Part shown: piece after piece, positions 34,305-43,701 of the stretch
How positions within the stretch are numbered: the stretch's first letter is position 1
Layout of the letters: each line of letters opens with the position of its first letter
NCBI GenBank assembly: GCA_027624075.1
Contig: JAQBUH010000012.1
Coordinates: 1-64,000 of the forward strand
Origin: Chloroflexota bacterium
GTDB lineage: Bacteria; Chloroflexota; Dehalococcoidia; Lucifugimonadales; Lucifugimonadaceae
Reading direction: 5' to 3'
Length of the DNA stretch: 64,000 nucleotides
Translations under genes and position numbers: made by a program
The notes under the pieces: model-generated
The model's database searches: none
What the model was told of the DNA's origin: nothing
Seen by the model: the letters and a program-made list of their open reading frames with translations, nothing else

Positions 34305-35435
34305 ATGACTGTTGAAAAGTTCTTGCAGGACTTTGTCCCCGGCGCGGTGACCGCAGACGAGACGCTGTCTGAGCTTACCGGCCTATCGAACAGCGCCGCC
34401 GCCACTCTGTCCCGCAGGTGGTTGTCCTGGACGGACGACGAGGTGCTGGACCTCCACACAAAGCTGGTTGAACTCTCTGCAGTCGACACCAGCCTTGAGT
34501 TCGAGTGCGTCTTCAAGGCAGGTCTGGCCCACAGTGACGGCCGCGTGCGTGCTGCCGCGGTCCACGGTCTTGCCGAGTCCGGTGACACCTCTGCCGTCTC
34601 AAGAGTCCTCGATCTGCTGGCCGGAGACGGCGACACCGAGGTCAGGGTCGCCGCCGCAACCGCTATGAGCTCCTTTGCTGAGATGGCTTCCCAGGGAAGG
34701 CTCAGCGAGCGGTTGAGAAACCGGATCTTCACATCGCTCTCCGAGGTGCTAGAGACCACAGACGCGCCGCCCGTGTTGTGGCGGCGGTCGCTCGAGGCGG
34801 CCGGGGCGTTTGAAGACGATCGCGTGAACAGGTATATCGAACGCGCGCAGGCCTCGGACTCCTCGGAGCTCAAATGCAGCGTGCTGATCGCCATGGCGCG
34901 GACCTCGGACGCCCGGTGGCTGGACTTCGTCACACGTGAGCTTGAGAACAGAGACGCCACCGTCCGGTTCGAGGCGGTCAGCGCGCTGGGCGAGATCGGC
35001 GAGGAGTCGGATGCCTTCTACCTGGAAGAGGCGCTCGATGACCAGGACCTGATGGTGCAGCTCGCAGCGGTAGCCGCGGCCGAGAAGATCGGGGGGCCGG
35101 CGGCCAAACGCCTGTTACAGATCGCCGGACAGAGCCCGGAGCCGAGTGTCGCCGCCGCAGCGACTACGGCGCTAGGCAGCATCGAGAGCGAGGACAACCT
35201 CGTCCATACGGTGACACCCGAGATGGCAAGCAAGGGAATGTTCGGCGTCGGCGCGGGTACGCCTGTTGATGACGGCGTGCCGTACGACGCGGGTGAGCGC
35301 GAGGGGTGGAGCCACATCGGCGAGGATGGACAGGCTTTCCACGCCGCAGACAACTTCCGGGAGGACGATGACGACCCGCTGGCCTCGCTAATGGACTTCG
35401 AGGCTGATCCCGGTCAGTACGAAGACGACGATTAG
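34305..35435 (+). CDS. HEAT-repeat protein
   Basis: 376 residues from ATG 34305 with GGAG 9 bases upstream. A frame reaching back to 34212 is rejected because it overlaps the end of tldE. Several HEAT/PBS-lyase-like repeats are visible: DGRVRAAAVHGLAESGDTSA, DTEVRVAAATAMSSFAE, DATVRFEAVSALGEIGEE and DLMVQLAAVAAAEKIGG. The C-terminal 80 residues are acidic and disordered, ending in many Asp/Glu. It is a protein-interaction scaffold and the partner is not identifiable. It is probably the third gene of the tldD operon. Confidence 0.8.
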   Translation: MTVEKFLQDFVPGAVTADETLSELTGLSNSAAATLSRRWLSWTDDEVLDLHTKLVELSAVDTSLEFECVFKAGLAHSDGRVRAAAVHGLAESGDTSAVSRVLDLLAGDGDTEVRVAAATAMSSFAEMASQGRLSERLRNRIFTSLSEVLETTDAPPVLWRRSLEAAGAFEDDRVNRYIERAQASDSSELKCSVLIAMARTSDARWLDFVTRELENRDATVRFEAVSALGEIGEESDAFYLEEALDDQDLMVQLAAVAAAEKIGGPAAKRLLQIAGQSPEPSVAAAATTALGSIESEDNLVHTVTPEMASKGMFGVGAGTPVDDGVPYDAGEREGWSHIGEDGQAFHAADNFREDDDDPLASLMDFEADPGQYEDDD

Positions 35436-35449
35436 CCGCTGTTGATGTG

Positions 35450-36448
35450 TCAGCTCTGGCCCGCGTGCCGGAACGCCAGGCCGGCCGCGCCGAGCAGGCT
35501 GACGTCATCTCCAAGCGTCGTCACATGAACGCGAGGGTTCTCCTGAAAGTGCGCCAGGGAGAACCTCTTGACCGTCGCGATCACCTCGTCCCACATGTTC
35601 GCGAGACCGCTCGTCACGCCGCCGCCTACCACCAGCGCCTCAGGGTCGAAGATGTTTAGCAGGCTGCCGAGACCGATACCGATGGCCCGAATAGCGTGGT
35701 TCCGCACCGCGACAGCGACAGGGTCACCGGCGGCCGCAGCCTCGAGGACCAGTCTTGAGGTGACGTTTGCACGGTCCTGCCCGGCCAACTTCCAGATAGC
35801 GGTCTCCTCCCCGGCGTCTATCCTTGCCAGCGCAGCTTTCCTTATCGCCGGACCGGACGCGTTACCCTCGAAGCAGCCGTCACATCCCACGTTGCAGCTC
35901 TGTGCGCCCGGCTGGACGGTGATGTGGCCGACCTCTCCCGCGTGACCCTCTGAGCCGGTGACCATCTCGCCGTTCGCGATGATCCCTCCGCCAACGCCGG
36001 TGCTGATCGTCACGTAGACCAGGTTCTGCGCCCCGCGGTGAGGGCCGAAGCGCGTCTCCGCGAACGCGGCCAGCGTGGCGTCGTGGCCGATATGCACCGG
36101 CAGCCCCAGCCGTGCGGCGAGTGTCGGCTTCATCGACTTCTCGTCCCATGCCCCGAGATTCGGCGGGTTCTTGTAGACGCCTGTCTCAGGGTCCAGCGGC
36201 CCGGCCGTCGAGATGCCCATCCCGACAGGTGCGCCGTGTGTGCCGCGTGCGGTCTGTGGGTTGATCGACTCGACAAGGTCGGCCAGCCGGTTCGCCGCCA
36301 CCTCGATGCCGTCATCCGGCCTGGTGTCGATGACGTCGCGCTCCAGTATCTTGCCGTCCGCCGTCACGATTGCGGCGCGCATATGCGTCCCGCCGATATC
36401 GGCGGCTATCGCAATATTGCCATTCGGTCCGGTGTTCATCCAGGGCAC
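35450..36448 (-). CDS. ROK-family sugar kinase (glucokinase-like)
   Basis: 332 residues. The ATP-binding phosphate-1 motif is IAADIGGTHMRAAIV, and the catalytic-loop region is VHIGHDATLAAFAETRFG. The ROK zinc site is GHITVQPGAQSCNVGCDGCFE, with three of the usual Cys. The FDPEALVVGGGVT motif is present. It phosphorylates a hexose or amino-hexose. A start at M4 is also possible. The neighbouring uronate-dehydrogenase-like gene points to sugar metabolism. Confidence 0.85.
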   Translation of the reverse strand: MPWMNTGPNGNIAIAADIGGTHMRAAIVTADGKILERDVIDTRPDDGIEVAANRLADLVESINPQTARGTHGAPVGMGISTAGPLDPETGVYKNPPNLGAWDEKSMKPTLAARLGLPVHIGHDATLAAFAETRFGPHRGAQNLVYVTISTGVGGGIIANGEMVTGSEGHAGEVGHITVQPGAQSCNVGCDGCFEGNASGPAIRKAALARIDAGEETAIWKLAGQDRANVTSRLVLEAAAAGDPVAVAVRNHAIRAIGIGLGSLLNIFDPEALVVGGGVTSGLANMWDEVIATVKRFSLAHFQENPRVHVTTLGDDVSLLGAAGLAFRHAGQS

Positions 36449-36483
36449 TCCTCAGTTGGCCACTTTGCCTGACCTGCTAGCGC

Positions 36484-37281
36484 TCAGGACTCTAGCCGGT
36501 CTCGCCAGTCCTCAGCGTTGTCCTGCGGCGCGTATCCGATCTTTTCCGCCGCGTGTCCGATGTCCCAGAAGCGCCATGTGTTGGCGGACACACCATAGAA
36601 GATCTCAAACTTCAATGGCTCAGTGAGACACCGTTCGACCAACTGGGCAAGGTCCCTGTGGCTCAACCACGTTGCCAGGTGGCGGACTGACTGCGCAGGT
36701 GAGTTGAGGCGGTTGACTGTGCCGATGCGCAAACAGGCGACTTCGAGGCCGAACCGCTCCGAGTAGTAGCGGCCCGTGGCCTCACCGAAAACCTTGCTGA
36801 TGCCGTAGTCAGAGTCGGGCCGCACAGGGACCGTGTTGTCGACCCGTTTGAACTCGCCTGGCTTGAGATCGCCGTAGTTGCCGGCGACGATGCTCTTGTA
36901 CGGCTCGTCATCCTCGAACAGCCCGACTGCGTGGTTTGAGCTGGCGAACACAAGCCGCCTGACCCCGCTCTGACGCGCCGCCTCGTAGACGTTATGCGTG
37001 GCGGAGATGTTGTTCTTGAGCACGTCCGGCCACGGTGTTTCGACCGGCGCGTTTGCGGCGAGGTGCACGACAGCGTCTATCCCCTTGAACGCAGGGAGTA
37101 TTGCGTCATAGTCAGAGCCGTCTGCGACGGTGGTCGGCAACGTGCCGGATGCCGCCATCGCTGCCGGAGGTGTGACATCGAGGCCGGAGACGTTGAACTT
37201 GCCGCTGAAGGCGGCTGAGAGCGTTGTGCCGATGAGGCCGTTCGAGCCAGTGATAAGAACGTTCTTGATGGGCCCTGCCAA
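36484..37281 (-). CDS. NAD-dependent epimerase/dehydratase family, uronate-dehydrogenase-like
   Basis: 265 residues. Short-chain extended Rossmann fold: VLITGSNGLIGTTL at the N-terminus, the YxxxK pair in DSDYGISKVFGEA (about residues 140-150), and RLVFASSNHAVGLFED, which is very like the ASSNH..G stretch of uronate dehydrogenases. Such enzymes oxidise glucuronate or galacturonate to the aldarolactone. It lies 35 bp upstream of the ROK kinase on the same strand. Confidence 0.8.
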   Translation of the reverse strand: MAGPIKNVLITGSNGLIGTTLSAAFSGKFNVSGLDVTPPAAMAASGTLPTTVADGSDYDAILPAFKGIDAVVHLAANAPVETPWPDVLKNNISATHNVYEAARQSGVRRLVFASSNHAVGLFEDDEPYKSIVAGNYGDLKPGEFKRVDNTVPVRPDSDYGISKVFGEATGRYYSERFGLEVACLRIGTVNRLNSPAQSVRHLATWLSHRDLAQLVERCLTEPLKFEIFYGVSANTWRFWDIGHAAEKIGYAPQDNAEDWRDRLES

Positions 37282-37375
37282 GTTGCTCTCCCTGTGTGGT
37301 GGTCAGATGTCGCCAGACGGTGAATCCCGAGGGGATAGTACTCGTGGCCGGCTTTTCTTGCCCTGTTCGGGCCTG

Positions 37376-38038
37376 TCAATCGGCCGAGTCTGCCGGCCCT
37401 GAGTCGTCTATTCCTCGCGCTGGCTCCCATGGCAGCCTGGCGCGCGGCTTGCGCCTGATCACCTGGGTCATGATCCAGTTGCTGGGGATCAGCGCAACAT
37501 CGTCGCCAAGGTCAAGGCGCGTGTGCATCATCCGGATATCGGTAACCGTTCCGGTCATCCCGCCGATCGTGATCTCTTCACCCACGCGGAAGGGACGGTT
37601 TATCGCGAGGAACACGCCGGCGAATGCATTGCCTACCAGGTTCTGGGCAGAAAAGGCGATGACCACACCTGTGATGCCGCCGACTCCGATGGCCAGCGCC
37701 GGGTTTTCCGCCAGTATCGAAACCAGCGCCACCAGCAGTATCAGGTAGGCGACAAGCCGCATGGTTGCCCGGACAGCGATGCCGGTCTGGAGCGCGTCTG
37801 CACGATGAAACGCGACCAGCGTCACGTTCGCCAGCAACTCGATTATCACGATGCCGAAGAAAGTGATCTCGATGGCGTATATGCGTGACCTGTTCGTCTG
37901 GAGGAAAGACACGTCGGACGTATTGGCCAGGTGCGCTGTGACGCCGAAAACGAGGCAGCCGATCACGACTGCGACGGCGGCTAAGACCACCCGTTTCTTC
38001 AGGCCCGGCATCGATGATTCTGGAGTGGTGTGTTCCAT
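37376..38038 (-). CDS. Small mechanosensitive ion channel (MscS family)
   Basis: 220 residues. About three membrane helices are followed by the pore helix and the first beta domain (NLVGNAFAGVFLAINRPFRV, GEEITIGGMTGTVTDI, DDVALIPSNWIMTQ). The C-terminal alpha/beta domain of E. coli MscS is missing, so it is a minimal type. It would open on hypo-osmotic shock. It stands between the sugar genes and the divergent antiporter. Confidence 0.85.
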   Translation of the reverse strand: MEHTTPESSMPGLKKRVVLAAVAVVIGCLVFGVTAHLANTSDVSFLQTNRSRIYAIEITFFGIVIIELLANVTLVAFHRADALQTGIAVRATMRLVAYLILLVALVSILAENPALAIGVGGITGVVIAFSAQNLVGNAFAGVFLAINRPFRVGEEITIGGMTGTVTDIRMMHTRLDLGDDVALIPSNWIMTQVIRRKPRARLPWEPARGIDDSGPADSAD

Positions 38039-38142
38039 AGACTGCAGTGTTTACACGGTTACGTGGGAGAGCGCAACAAACTGGAAGCAGGGGTAAATTT
38101 CCCAGCTTGGATGGGGTGCCGCCCGGACAGTAGGATTCATCG

Positions 38143-40152
38143 GTGCACTCATCAGATTTCGTCCACGACTTTGGAATTGTCGTCACCGGCGCCGCGGTTT
38201 CGCTTGTCATCTTTCGGAGGCTGGGCCTCCCGCCGGTGCTCGGCTTCCTCCTCGCGGGCGCTTTGCTGGGGCCATTCTCGCTGATCGGCTCACAGATAGG
38301 CGATGTCGAAACGATCCGCCTGCTTGCAGACGTCGGTCTCGTCATGTTGCTGTTCGCGCTCGGGGTTGAGCTCGGCTGGGAGCGAATTCGCAAGGTCGGG
38401 TTCGGCGTCATCCTCATCGGCGCCCTCGAGCTGAGCGTGATGATGGGCCTCGGATACCTGGTTGGACTGATGCTCGGCTGGGAGCCTGTAGAGTCGCTGT
38501 TCCTTGGCGCAGCGATATCTGTCAGCAGCAGCGCTGTGCTTGTGCAGATGCTGCGAGACAAGGGAGAGCTGACGAGCCAGCGCGGCCGCATCATCGTCGG
38601 TCTGCTTGTCGTCGAGGACTTCGCTGCCGTCGTACTGCTGAGCGTGCTTGCCGGCGTTGCGACCCAGGGAGGCGACGGAGAGGGCGGCGCTCTTGCCATA
38701 GTGTGGCGTCTGCTGGTGTTCGCCATTGCGGCGCTGGTGTTTGGCGCGCTGCTGGTGCCGCGAGTGCTCGACCTGCTTGCCCGGATGCGCTCGAACCAGG
38801 TCATGCTCATGGGCGCTCTTGGGATGTGCTTCGGCTTCGCGCTCGCCGCAGGGCAACTTGGCCTCTCCGCCGGCGCGGGCGCATTCATCATCGGGACGGT
38901 CGTTGGCGATACCCGTCACTCGCAGACCATCTCCCGGATGACCGAGCCTGTCCGGGACCTGTTTGCCGCCGTGTTCTTCGTGTCGATCGGGATGCTCGTC
39001 AACGTGGGGGAGCTCGGCCGCTACATCGGACCCGTCCTGCTCATCACATTCGTCGTGGTCGTTGGGAAGGTACTTGTGAACACCTTTGGCACGTACCTGA
39101 CCGGCAGGGACGGCAGGACATCGCTCGAAGTTGGCGCCGCGATGCCGCAACCGGGCGAGTTTTCGCTGGCCATGGTCAAGTCAGGGACGGACAACGGCGC
39201 TGTCAGCGCCTCACTCAGCCCCATCGTCACCGCGGTGATCGTCGTCAGCTCTATCGTCTACCCGCTCGTCTCCAATTCGGCCGGCATACTCGAGCGCTTC
39301 ATCGAACGGCGTGCGCCGTCGCGAGTTAGGAGACACGCGATCTCCATCAACGCGTCTGCAGCCGTCGCCGCTCACCTCATGCACGCTGACGGTGAAGCCG
39401 GCAAGCAGATCAAGCGGCTGTTGAGCATTGCAATTGTCAACACCGGTGTGATCGGCTTAATAGTTGCCGGAGGGATTGCGGTCCTGAGCTTTGCCGGCCC
39501 CATTGCGGACGCCATATCCGTTTCACCGGGGACGATCGGGCTCATACTCGGCGGAATACTCGTAACGCTTTCGGTGCCGCCGGGGATGACGTTGTGGAAG
39601 GCGCTGTCTGAGATGTCCCAGGAGATAGCGCACGAATTGATCCTCAGGCGAATTCACGCCAATAGAGAGTCGTTCCCTGCCGCCGTTGCGGCGCTGGTTG
39701 GACACAGCTTCTTCGCCGTTGCCCTCTTCATCATCGCGGTCTGGATGACGCCGTTACTCTGGGAGCTGGTCTCTGTCGGCCAGTTGGCGACTCCAGCGTC
39801 CGTGCTCATCATGGTCGGCACGATGGCGCTTACGGCCCGTGTCGCCCTCAAGATCCACAGCTCGCTCGAAGAGACGTTCGAGCACACATTTCTCGGCAGT
39901 CAACCGGTCAGCCCAGTCGGCCCGGTCAGCCCAGTCGGCCCAGTCGGCACGGATGGCGCCCAGGCCGTAGTTAACGACTCAGGTGACCCTGCGTCGCCAG
40001 TTGAGCATGTGCCTCAAGTCGCCCCGGCCCGGGAGGCCCCCGAGTTCGAGAAAGCGCCTCTACCGCTTGACGGCGGCGACCGCGGGGCTTCGATGTCTGG
40101 CAGGGAGTGGCAGCGCGGGCTGAAAGCTCGCGAAGTCAGGTTGCGGAGATAG
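38143..40152 (+). CDS. Cation/proton antiporter of the CPA2/KefB type
   Basis: 669 residues from a GTG start. It has 12 or more membrane helices with FRRLGLPPVLGFLLAGALLGP, LLFALGVELGW, SVSSSAVLVQMLRDKGEL and GLLVVEDFAAVVLL, the Na/H exchanger core of CPA2. After about residue 420 there are two or three additional helices in place of the usual TrkA-N nucleotide-binding domain, so regulation differs from KefB/KefC. The C-terminal tail has a Pro-Val-Gly run coded by the 9-bp tract at 39904-39948. It exports Na+ or K+ in exchange for H+. Confidence 0.85.
   Translation: MHSSDFVHDFGIVVTGAAVSLVIFRRLGLPPVLGFLLAGALLGPFSLIGSQIGDVETIRLLADVGLVMLLFALGVELGWERIRKVGFGVILIGALELSVMMGLGYLVGLMLGWEPVESLFLGAAISVSSSAVLVQMLRDKGELTSQRGRIIVGLLVVEDFAAVVLLSVLAGVATQGGDGEGGALAIVWRLLVFAIAALVFGALLVPRVLDLLARMRSNQVMLMGALGMCFGFALAAGQLGLSAGAGAFIIGTVVGDTRHSQTISRMTEPVRDLFAAVFFVSIGMLVNVGELGRYIGPVLLITFVVVVGKVLVNTFGTYLTGRDGRTSLEVGAAMPQPGEFSLAMVKSGTDNGAVSASLSPIVTAVIVVSSIVYPLVSNSAGILERFIERRAPSRVRRHAISINASAAVAAHLMHADGEAGKQIKRLLSIAIVNTGVIGLIVAGGIAVLSFAGPIADAISVSPGTIGLILGGILVTLSVPPGMTLWKALSEMSQEIAHELILRRIHANRESFPAAVAALVGHSFFAVALFIIAVWMTPLLWELVSVGQLATPASVLIMVGTMALTARVALKIHSSLEETFEHTFLGSQPVSPVGPVSPVGPVGTDGAQAVVNDSGDPASPVEHVPQVAPAREAPEFEKAPLPLDGGDRGASMSGREWQRGLKAREVRLRR
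39904..39948. repeat. 9-bp tandem tract, CCGGTCAGC/CCAGTCGGC x5
   Basis: Five nonamers: CCGGTCAGC, CCAGTCGGC, CCGGTCAGC, CCAGTCGGC, CCAGTCGGC. The first four form an 18-bp unit repeated twice. The tract is in frame in the antiporter tail, coding PVSPVGPVSPVGPVG. It is the same family as the tract at 85-124. Confidence 0.85.
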
Positions 40153-40176
40153 CTCGCCGGAGGTACGTTTCGTCGC

Positions 40177-40944
40177 ATGGAACCTGTAATCCACCTGAGC
40201 GATGAACTGGTTGAGCGTTTCCGCAAGATCACCTCTGCAACCGCATACAGCGGCGTATGGCGATTGGCGCCTCCCGAGGGACAGGAGTGGTTCGCCTCCG
40301 CCAACTACCAACTCTGCCTGATGCGCGGTGTGAAGCCTATGACGGCCGGTAAGAGGATGGTTGGCCGCGCCCGGACGCTGCGCTTTGTGCCGTCCCGACC
40401 CGATTTGCTGAAGCTAACGAGGCGCGGCGCGGACTCGCCTGAGTACCGGGCAATGGCCAGGTGCGGCCCCGGTGACGTGCTGGTCGTTGAGGCGCACACG
40501 TTCGACGAGTATGCGTGCATCCTCGGCAACATGAAGACGCGCATGCTGTGGCGTCAACAAGCCGAGGGGCTGGTCACAGACGGCGCGATCCGTGACCTCC
40601 AGATGATCTCAGACGACTACGGGCTGACGGTGTTTGCCGCCAACCGCTCGCCAGCTGGAAACCTCCCGTTCCTCGAGGCGTACGAAGAGAACGAGCCGGT
40701 GAGCGTCGGCGGCGTGCTTGTGATGCCGGGAGACATGATCGTGGCAGACGACGACGGCGTTGTGGTTGTGCCTGCCGGCCGCGCCGAAGAGGTGATCGGC
40801 TGGATCGAGGAGCAGGAAGAGGCGGAGGAGTGGGTGATACGGCTGATCGACGAGGAACGGGTCCCGCCGGGAACGTACTATCCCATCTCGGCTGAGACCA
40901 AGGAGCGCTTCCGGGCATGGAAGCGGGAGCAGGGCGAGAAGTAG
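40177..40944 (+). CDS. RraA-like protein (4-hydroxy-4-methyl-2-oxoglutarate aldolase family)
   Basis: 255 residues. The RraA/HMG-aldolase core is clear: MVGRARTLRFVP, RCGPGDVLVVEAH, EGLVTDGAIRDLQMI (with the conserved TDG..RD metal/substrate site) and VMPGDMIVADDDGVVVVPAGRAEEV. Members are Mg-dependent retro-aldolases or decarboxylases of branched oxo-acids, and some inhibit RNase E. A catabolic role is favoured here because it leads into an amine oxidase gene 23 bp downstream. Confidence 0.8.
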   Translation: MEPVIHLSDELVERFRKITSATAYSGVWRLAPPEGQEWFASANYQLCLMRGVKPMTAGKRMVGRARTLRFVPSRPDLLKLTRRGADSPEYRAMARCGPGDVLVVEAHTFDEYACILGNMKTRMLWRQQAEGLVTDGAIRDLQMISDDYGLTVFAANRSPAGNLPFLEAYEENEPVSVGGVLVMPGDMIVADDDGVVVVPAGRAEEVIGWIEEQEEAEEWVIRLIDEERVPPGTYYPISAETKERFRAWKREQGEK

Positions 40945-40967
40945 CCTGAGCCGGCAGGTGGGGAGAT

Positions 40968-42158
40968 ATGACAACGACAGCAGATGTAATAGTGATCGGG
41001 CTTGGCGCTCATGGCAGCTCTGCCGCGTGCCACCTTGCACGGCGCGGGCTCAAGGTGATCGGCTTCGACACTCACCACCCGCCGCACACGCTCGGCTCAT
41101 CGCACGGCGGCTCGCGGATCATCCGGCAGGCGTACTCGGAGGGTCCGTTCTATGTGCCGCTAATGCTGCGCTCATATGAGCTGTGGGAAGACCTGCAGGC
41201 GCGCGCCGGATCAGAGATATTTCGCATCACAGGCGGCGTATCGATTGGCGACACCCGCGGCAGGGGCACGGCGGGCATCCGCAAGAGCGCAGAGCTCTTC
41301 AACCTGCCAATCGACATCCTCACTCCGGAGCAGATCCATGAGCGGTTCCCCGTGTTGCACCCGCACGAAAACATGGAAGGCACGTTCGATCCGCGCTCAG
41401 GCGGCATATTTCCTGAAAAGGCCGTCCAGGCGCACCTCGACGAGGCGGTCAAGGCCGGGGGGGATCTCCGCTTTGACGAGCCGGTTATCCGCTGGCGGCC
41501 GGACCGTGAAGGCGGAAACGTGCAGGTCGAGACAAAATCGGGGACGTTCGAGGCGAAACAGCTGGTGTTCACGGCGGGCGCGTGGCTGCCAGAACTCGTG
41601 TCGAAGCTGAAACTGCCCATGTGGATAGAGCGCCAGGTGCTTTTCTGGCTTGAGCCGCGCGCCAACGCAGACGCGTTCAAGCCGGAGAAAATGGGTAATC
41701 ATGGCTGGGAATACGAGCCCGGCCACTCGTTCTACGCGCAGCCTGACTACGGCGAGGGCGTGAAGGTGGCGCTGCACCACGACGGCGCAAGCTCCCACCC
41801 GGACCGGCTCGACCGTGTCGTGACAGCGGAGGACGAGAGGGCGCTCCGGGAGCAGGTCGAGCGCTACGTCCCCGATCTGAACGGCAGGCTGCTTAACAGC
41901 GCTGTCTGCATGTATACGGACACGCCAGACCTGCACTTCCTGATCGACTTTCATCCCGGTCACAAGAACATCCTGCTCATCAGCCCGTGCTCGGGCCACG
42001 GCTTCAAGTTCTCGGCAGTGATGGGCGAGATCGTCGCTGACATGGTGATCGATGGCCGCTCGAAGTTCGATCTTTCGCACTTTGGCGTGGAGCGGCTGCT
42101 GAGCGAGGAGTCGCAGGCCGCGTGTCCGCCCGAGCGAAGGCCGTACGCCACGGCATGA
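40968..42158 (+). CDS. Monomeric sarcosine oxidase-like FAD amine oxidase
   Basis: 396 residues. The dinucleotide-binding motif is VIVIGLGAHGSSAACHLARRG, followed by GSSHGGSRIIRQAYSE, characteristic of the MSOX/SolA group. The cysteine that binds FAD covalently in MSOX is conserved in SAVCMYTDTPD, as is the SPCSGHGFKFSAV motif. It should oxidise an N-methyl amino acid such as sarcosine to the amine plus formaldehyde and H2O2. The substrate is not certain. The stop overlaps the start of the GH114-like gene (ATGA). Confidence 0.85.
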   Translation: MTTTADVIVIGLGAHGSSAACHLARRGLKVIGFDTHHPPHTLGSSHGGSRIIRQAYSEGPFYVPLMLRSYELWEDLQARAGSEIFRITGGVSIGDTRGRGTAGIRKSAELFNLPIDILTPEQIHERFPVLHPHENMEGTFDPRSGGIFPEKAVQAHLDEAVKAGGDLRFDEPVIRWRPDREGGNVQVETKSGTFEAKQLVFTAGAWLPELVSKLKLPMWIERQVLFWLEPRANADAFKPEKMGNHGWEYEPGHSFYAQPDYGEGVKVALHHDGASSHPDRLDRVVTAEDERALREQVERYVPDLNGRLLNSAVCMYTDTPDLHFLIDFHPGHKNILLISPCSGHGFKFSAVMGEIVADMVIDGRSKFDLSHFGVERLLSEESQAACPPERRPYATA

Positions 42159-43129
42159 CGATGCGAATACTGGCCGCACTGAGCCTGGTCATCCTGCTCG
42201 GTATGGCCGCGTGCAGCGGCGGTGACGCCTCCGATGAGGCCGAGAGCACCGGGACTCCGCCCGTAAGCACGGCAACGTCAGCACAGCAAGGGCAGGACGC
42301 ACGGACACCGGCCGACTGGGTCTACTGGCTCTCTGACATAGACATGAACGCCATAGGGCTGGCGAGGCCGGCGATTGCCGTTATCGACTATTCGCAGGAC
42401 GGCGCGGCAGACACGGAGTTCACCGCACAGCAGATAAGCTCGCTCCGTGCCCGTATGACCGGCGACGCTCTTGTGATCTCGTACATGAGCATTGGTGAGG
42501 CCGAGGACTACCGCTACTACTGGCAGGACGCCTGGAACTCCGGGCGCTCGGCCAGACCTGGCTGGCTGGACGCTGAGAACCCGAACTGGGCGGGCAACTA
42601 TAAGGTCAGGTACTGGGAACCGGATTGGCAGGCGCAGATATTCGGCTCACCTGACAGCTACCTCGACAAGATCATCGCCGCCGGATTTGATGGCGTGTAC
42701 CTGGACATCATCGACGCGTATGACTATTTCGCAGAGCGAGGTCGCGCCAGCGCTGAAGACGAGATGGTGCGGTTCGTGTCGGCCATCAGCGAGTACGCGA
42801 AGGCGAAGCGTCCCGGCTTTATGATCTTCCCGCAGAATGCGCCGGAGCTTGGCGCACGCGCGGACTACATGTCTGTCGTCGACGGCATAGGTATGGACGG
42901 CATGTACTTCGGCTGGGATGAGCCGAACAAGGCCACGAACGCTGCCGACACCGAGTGGCTCGAGGAGCAGCTTGCGCGGTTTGTGGACGCCGGGAAGACC
43001 GTGCTGGCGGTCGACTATGCGTCGAAGGACGGGGATGTCGCCGAGGCTTACAGGCGTGCTCGATCGCAGGGATACCGGTCCACCGTCACACACGTTGATC
43101 TCGACCGGCTGCCTGCGCCCGGGCCTTAG
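42155..43129 (+). CDS. GH114-type (endo-alpha-1,4-polygalactosaminidase-like) lipoprotein
   Basis: 324 residues from ATG 42155, which overlaps the upstream stop. Signal peptide with lipobox LGMAACSGG, then a Ser/Thr/Ala spacer of 40 residues. The TIM-barrel domain has VIDYSQDG, VISYMSIGEAEDYRYYW, KIIAAGFDGVYLDIIDAYDYF and VDGIGMDGMYFGWDE, the pattern of the TM1410/GH114 family. These act on exopolysaccharide containing galactosamine. It would be tethered outside the cell. The catalytic acids cannot be assigned with certainty by eye. Confidence 0.8.
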   Translation: MTMRILAALSLVILLGMAACSGGDASDEAESTGTPPVSTATSAQQGQDARTPADWVYWLSDIDMNAIGLARPAIAVIDYSQDGAADTEFTAQQISSLRARMTGDALVISYMSIGEAEDYRYYWQDAWNSGRSARPGWLDAENPNWAGNYKVRYWEPDWQAQIFGSPDSYLDKIIAAGFDGVYLDIIDAYDYFAERGRASAEDEMVRFVSAISEYAKAKRPGFMIFPQNAPELGARADYMSVVDGIGMDGMYFGWDEPNKATNAADTEWLEEQLARFVDAGKTVLAVDYASKDGDVAEAYRRARSQGYRSTVTHVDLDRLPAPGP

Positions 43130-43141
43130 GCTATGCGACAG

Positions 43142-43618
43142 CTACGGCAACTTGCCGATCAACGCCTCGCAGGTGGCAACATCCCGCTCACAGAGCATCA
43201 CGATATTGCCCGCGACAGCGAATGCCGGATACCTGTTCACGACCGGTATCAGGAAGTCAGTCTGCCCGGCCTTTTTTTCGATCACCGACTCAGCGAGCGG
43301 GATGCCTGCGCTTACCGCCTCCGCATGGGACGAGTAGACCCAGATCTCGATGTCACGCTGGTTGAAGAAGCCATACCAGGCCTCGGAAGCGCCGTTCAGC
43401 GTCCCGGTCTCAAACTCCCTCGATTTCTTGTAGCCCTGCGCCACAAGGTCATCCATTGAGAAGACTGCGTCCTGCCGCGCGATGATACGGTCCTCCAGCA
43501 CACCGGTCCCGCTGCCGCTACTTTCGGGCTGACTCGCATCGCCGTCACCGCCGCACGCCGCTGTCGCCACGGCCAGTAACGCCATTAGCATTGCCAACAC
43601 TTTGGGTGCCAACGACAT
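43142..43618 (-). CDS. Lipoprotein, unknown function
   Basis: 158 residues from ATG 43618 (starts at 43633 or 43648 are possible). Signal peptide MSLAPKVLAMLMALLAVATAACGG with a lipobox Cys. The mature part has an acidic Ser/Gly spacer and a small alpha/beta domain (EAWYGFFNQRDIEIWVYSSHAEA, YPAFAVAGNIVMLCERDVATC) with two Cys that may form a disulfide. It is convergent with the GH114-like gene, the two stops lying 13 bp apart. No family is recognised. Confidence 0.6.
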   Translation of the reverse strand: MSLAPKVLAMLMALLAVATAACGGDGDASQPESSGSGTGVLEDRIIARQDAVFSMDDLVAQGYKKSREFETGTLNGASEAWYGFFNQRDIEIWVYSSHAEAVSAGIPLAESVIEKKAGQTDFLIPVVNRYPAFAVAGNIVMLCERDVATCEALIGKLP

Positions 43619-43701
43619 TCGATGATGTATGCGCATCTGTGGTCGCAATCAATTCGTGGTCACTGTTTGCGACGGCAGTATCGCACAAACCGGCGCGTCG
43701 C

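Noticed and set aside
37578-38891. 437-codon ORF on the minus strand
   Set aside because: Covers the antiporter antisense and MscS in another frame; Ser/Pro/Arg-rich composition without motifs.
38290-39150. 286-codon His/Glu/Arg-rich ORF on the minus strand
   Set aside because: Antisense of hydrophobic codons in the antiporter; this composition is the usual mirror of membrane helices.
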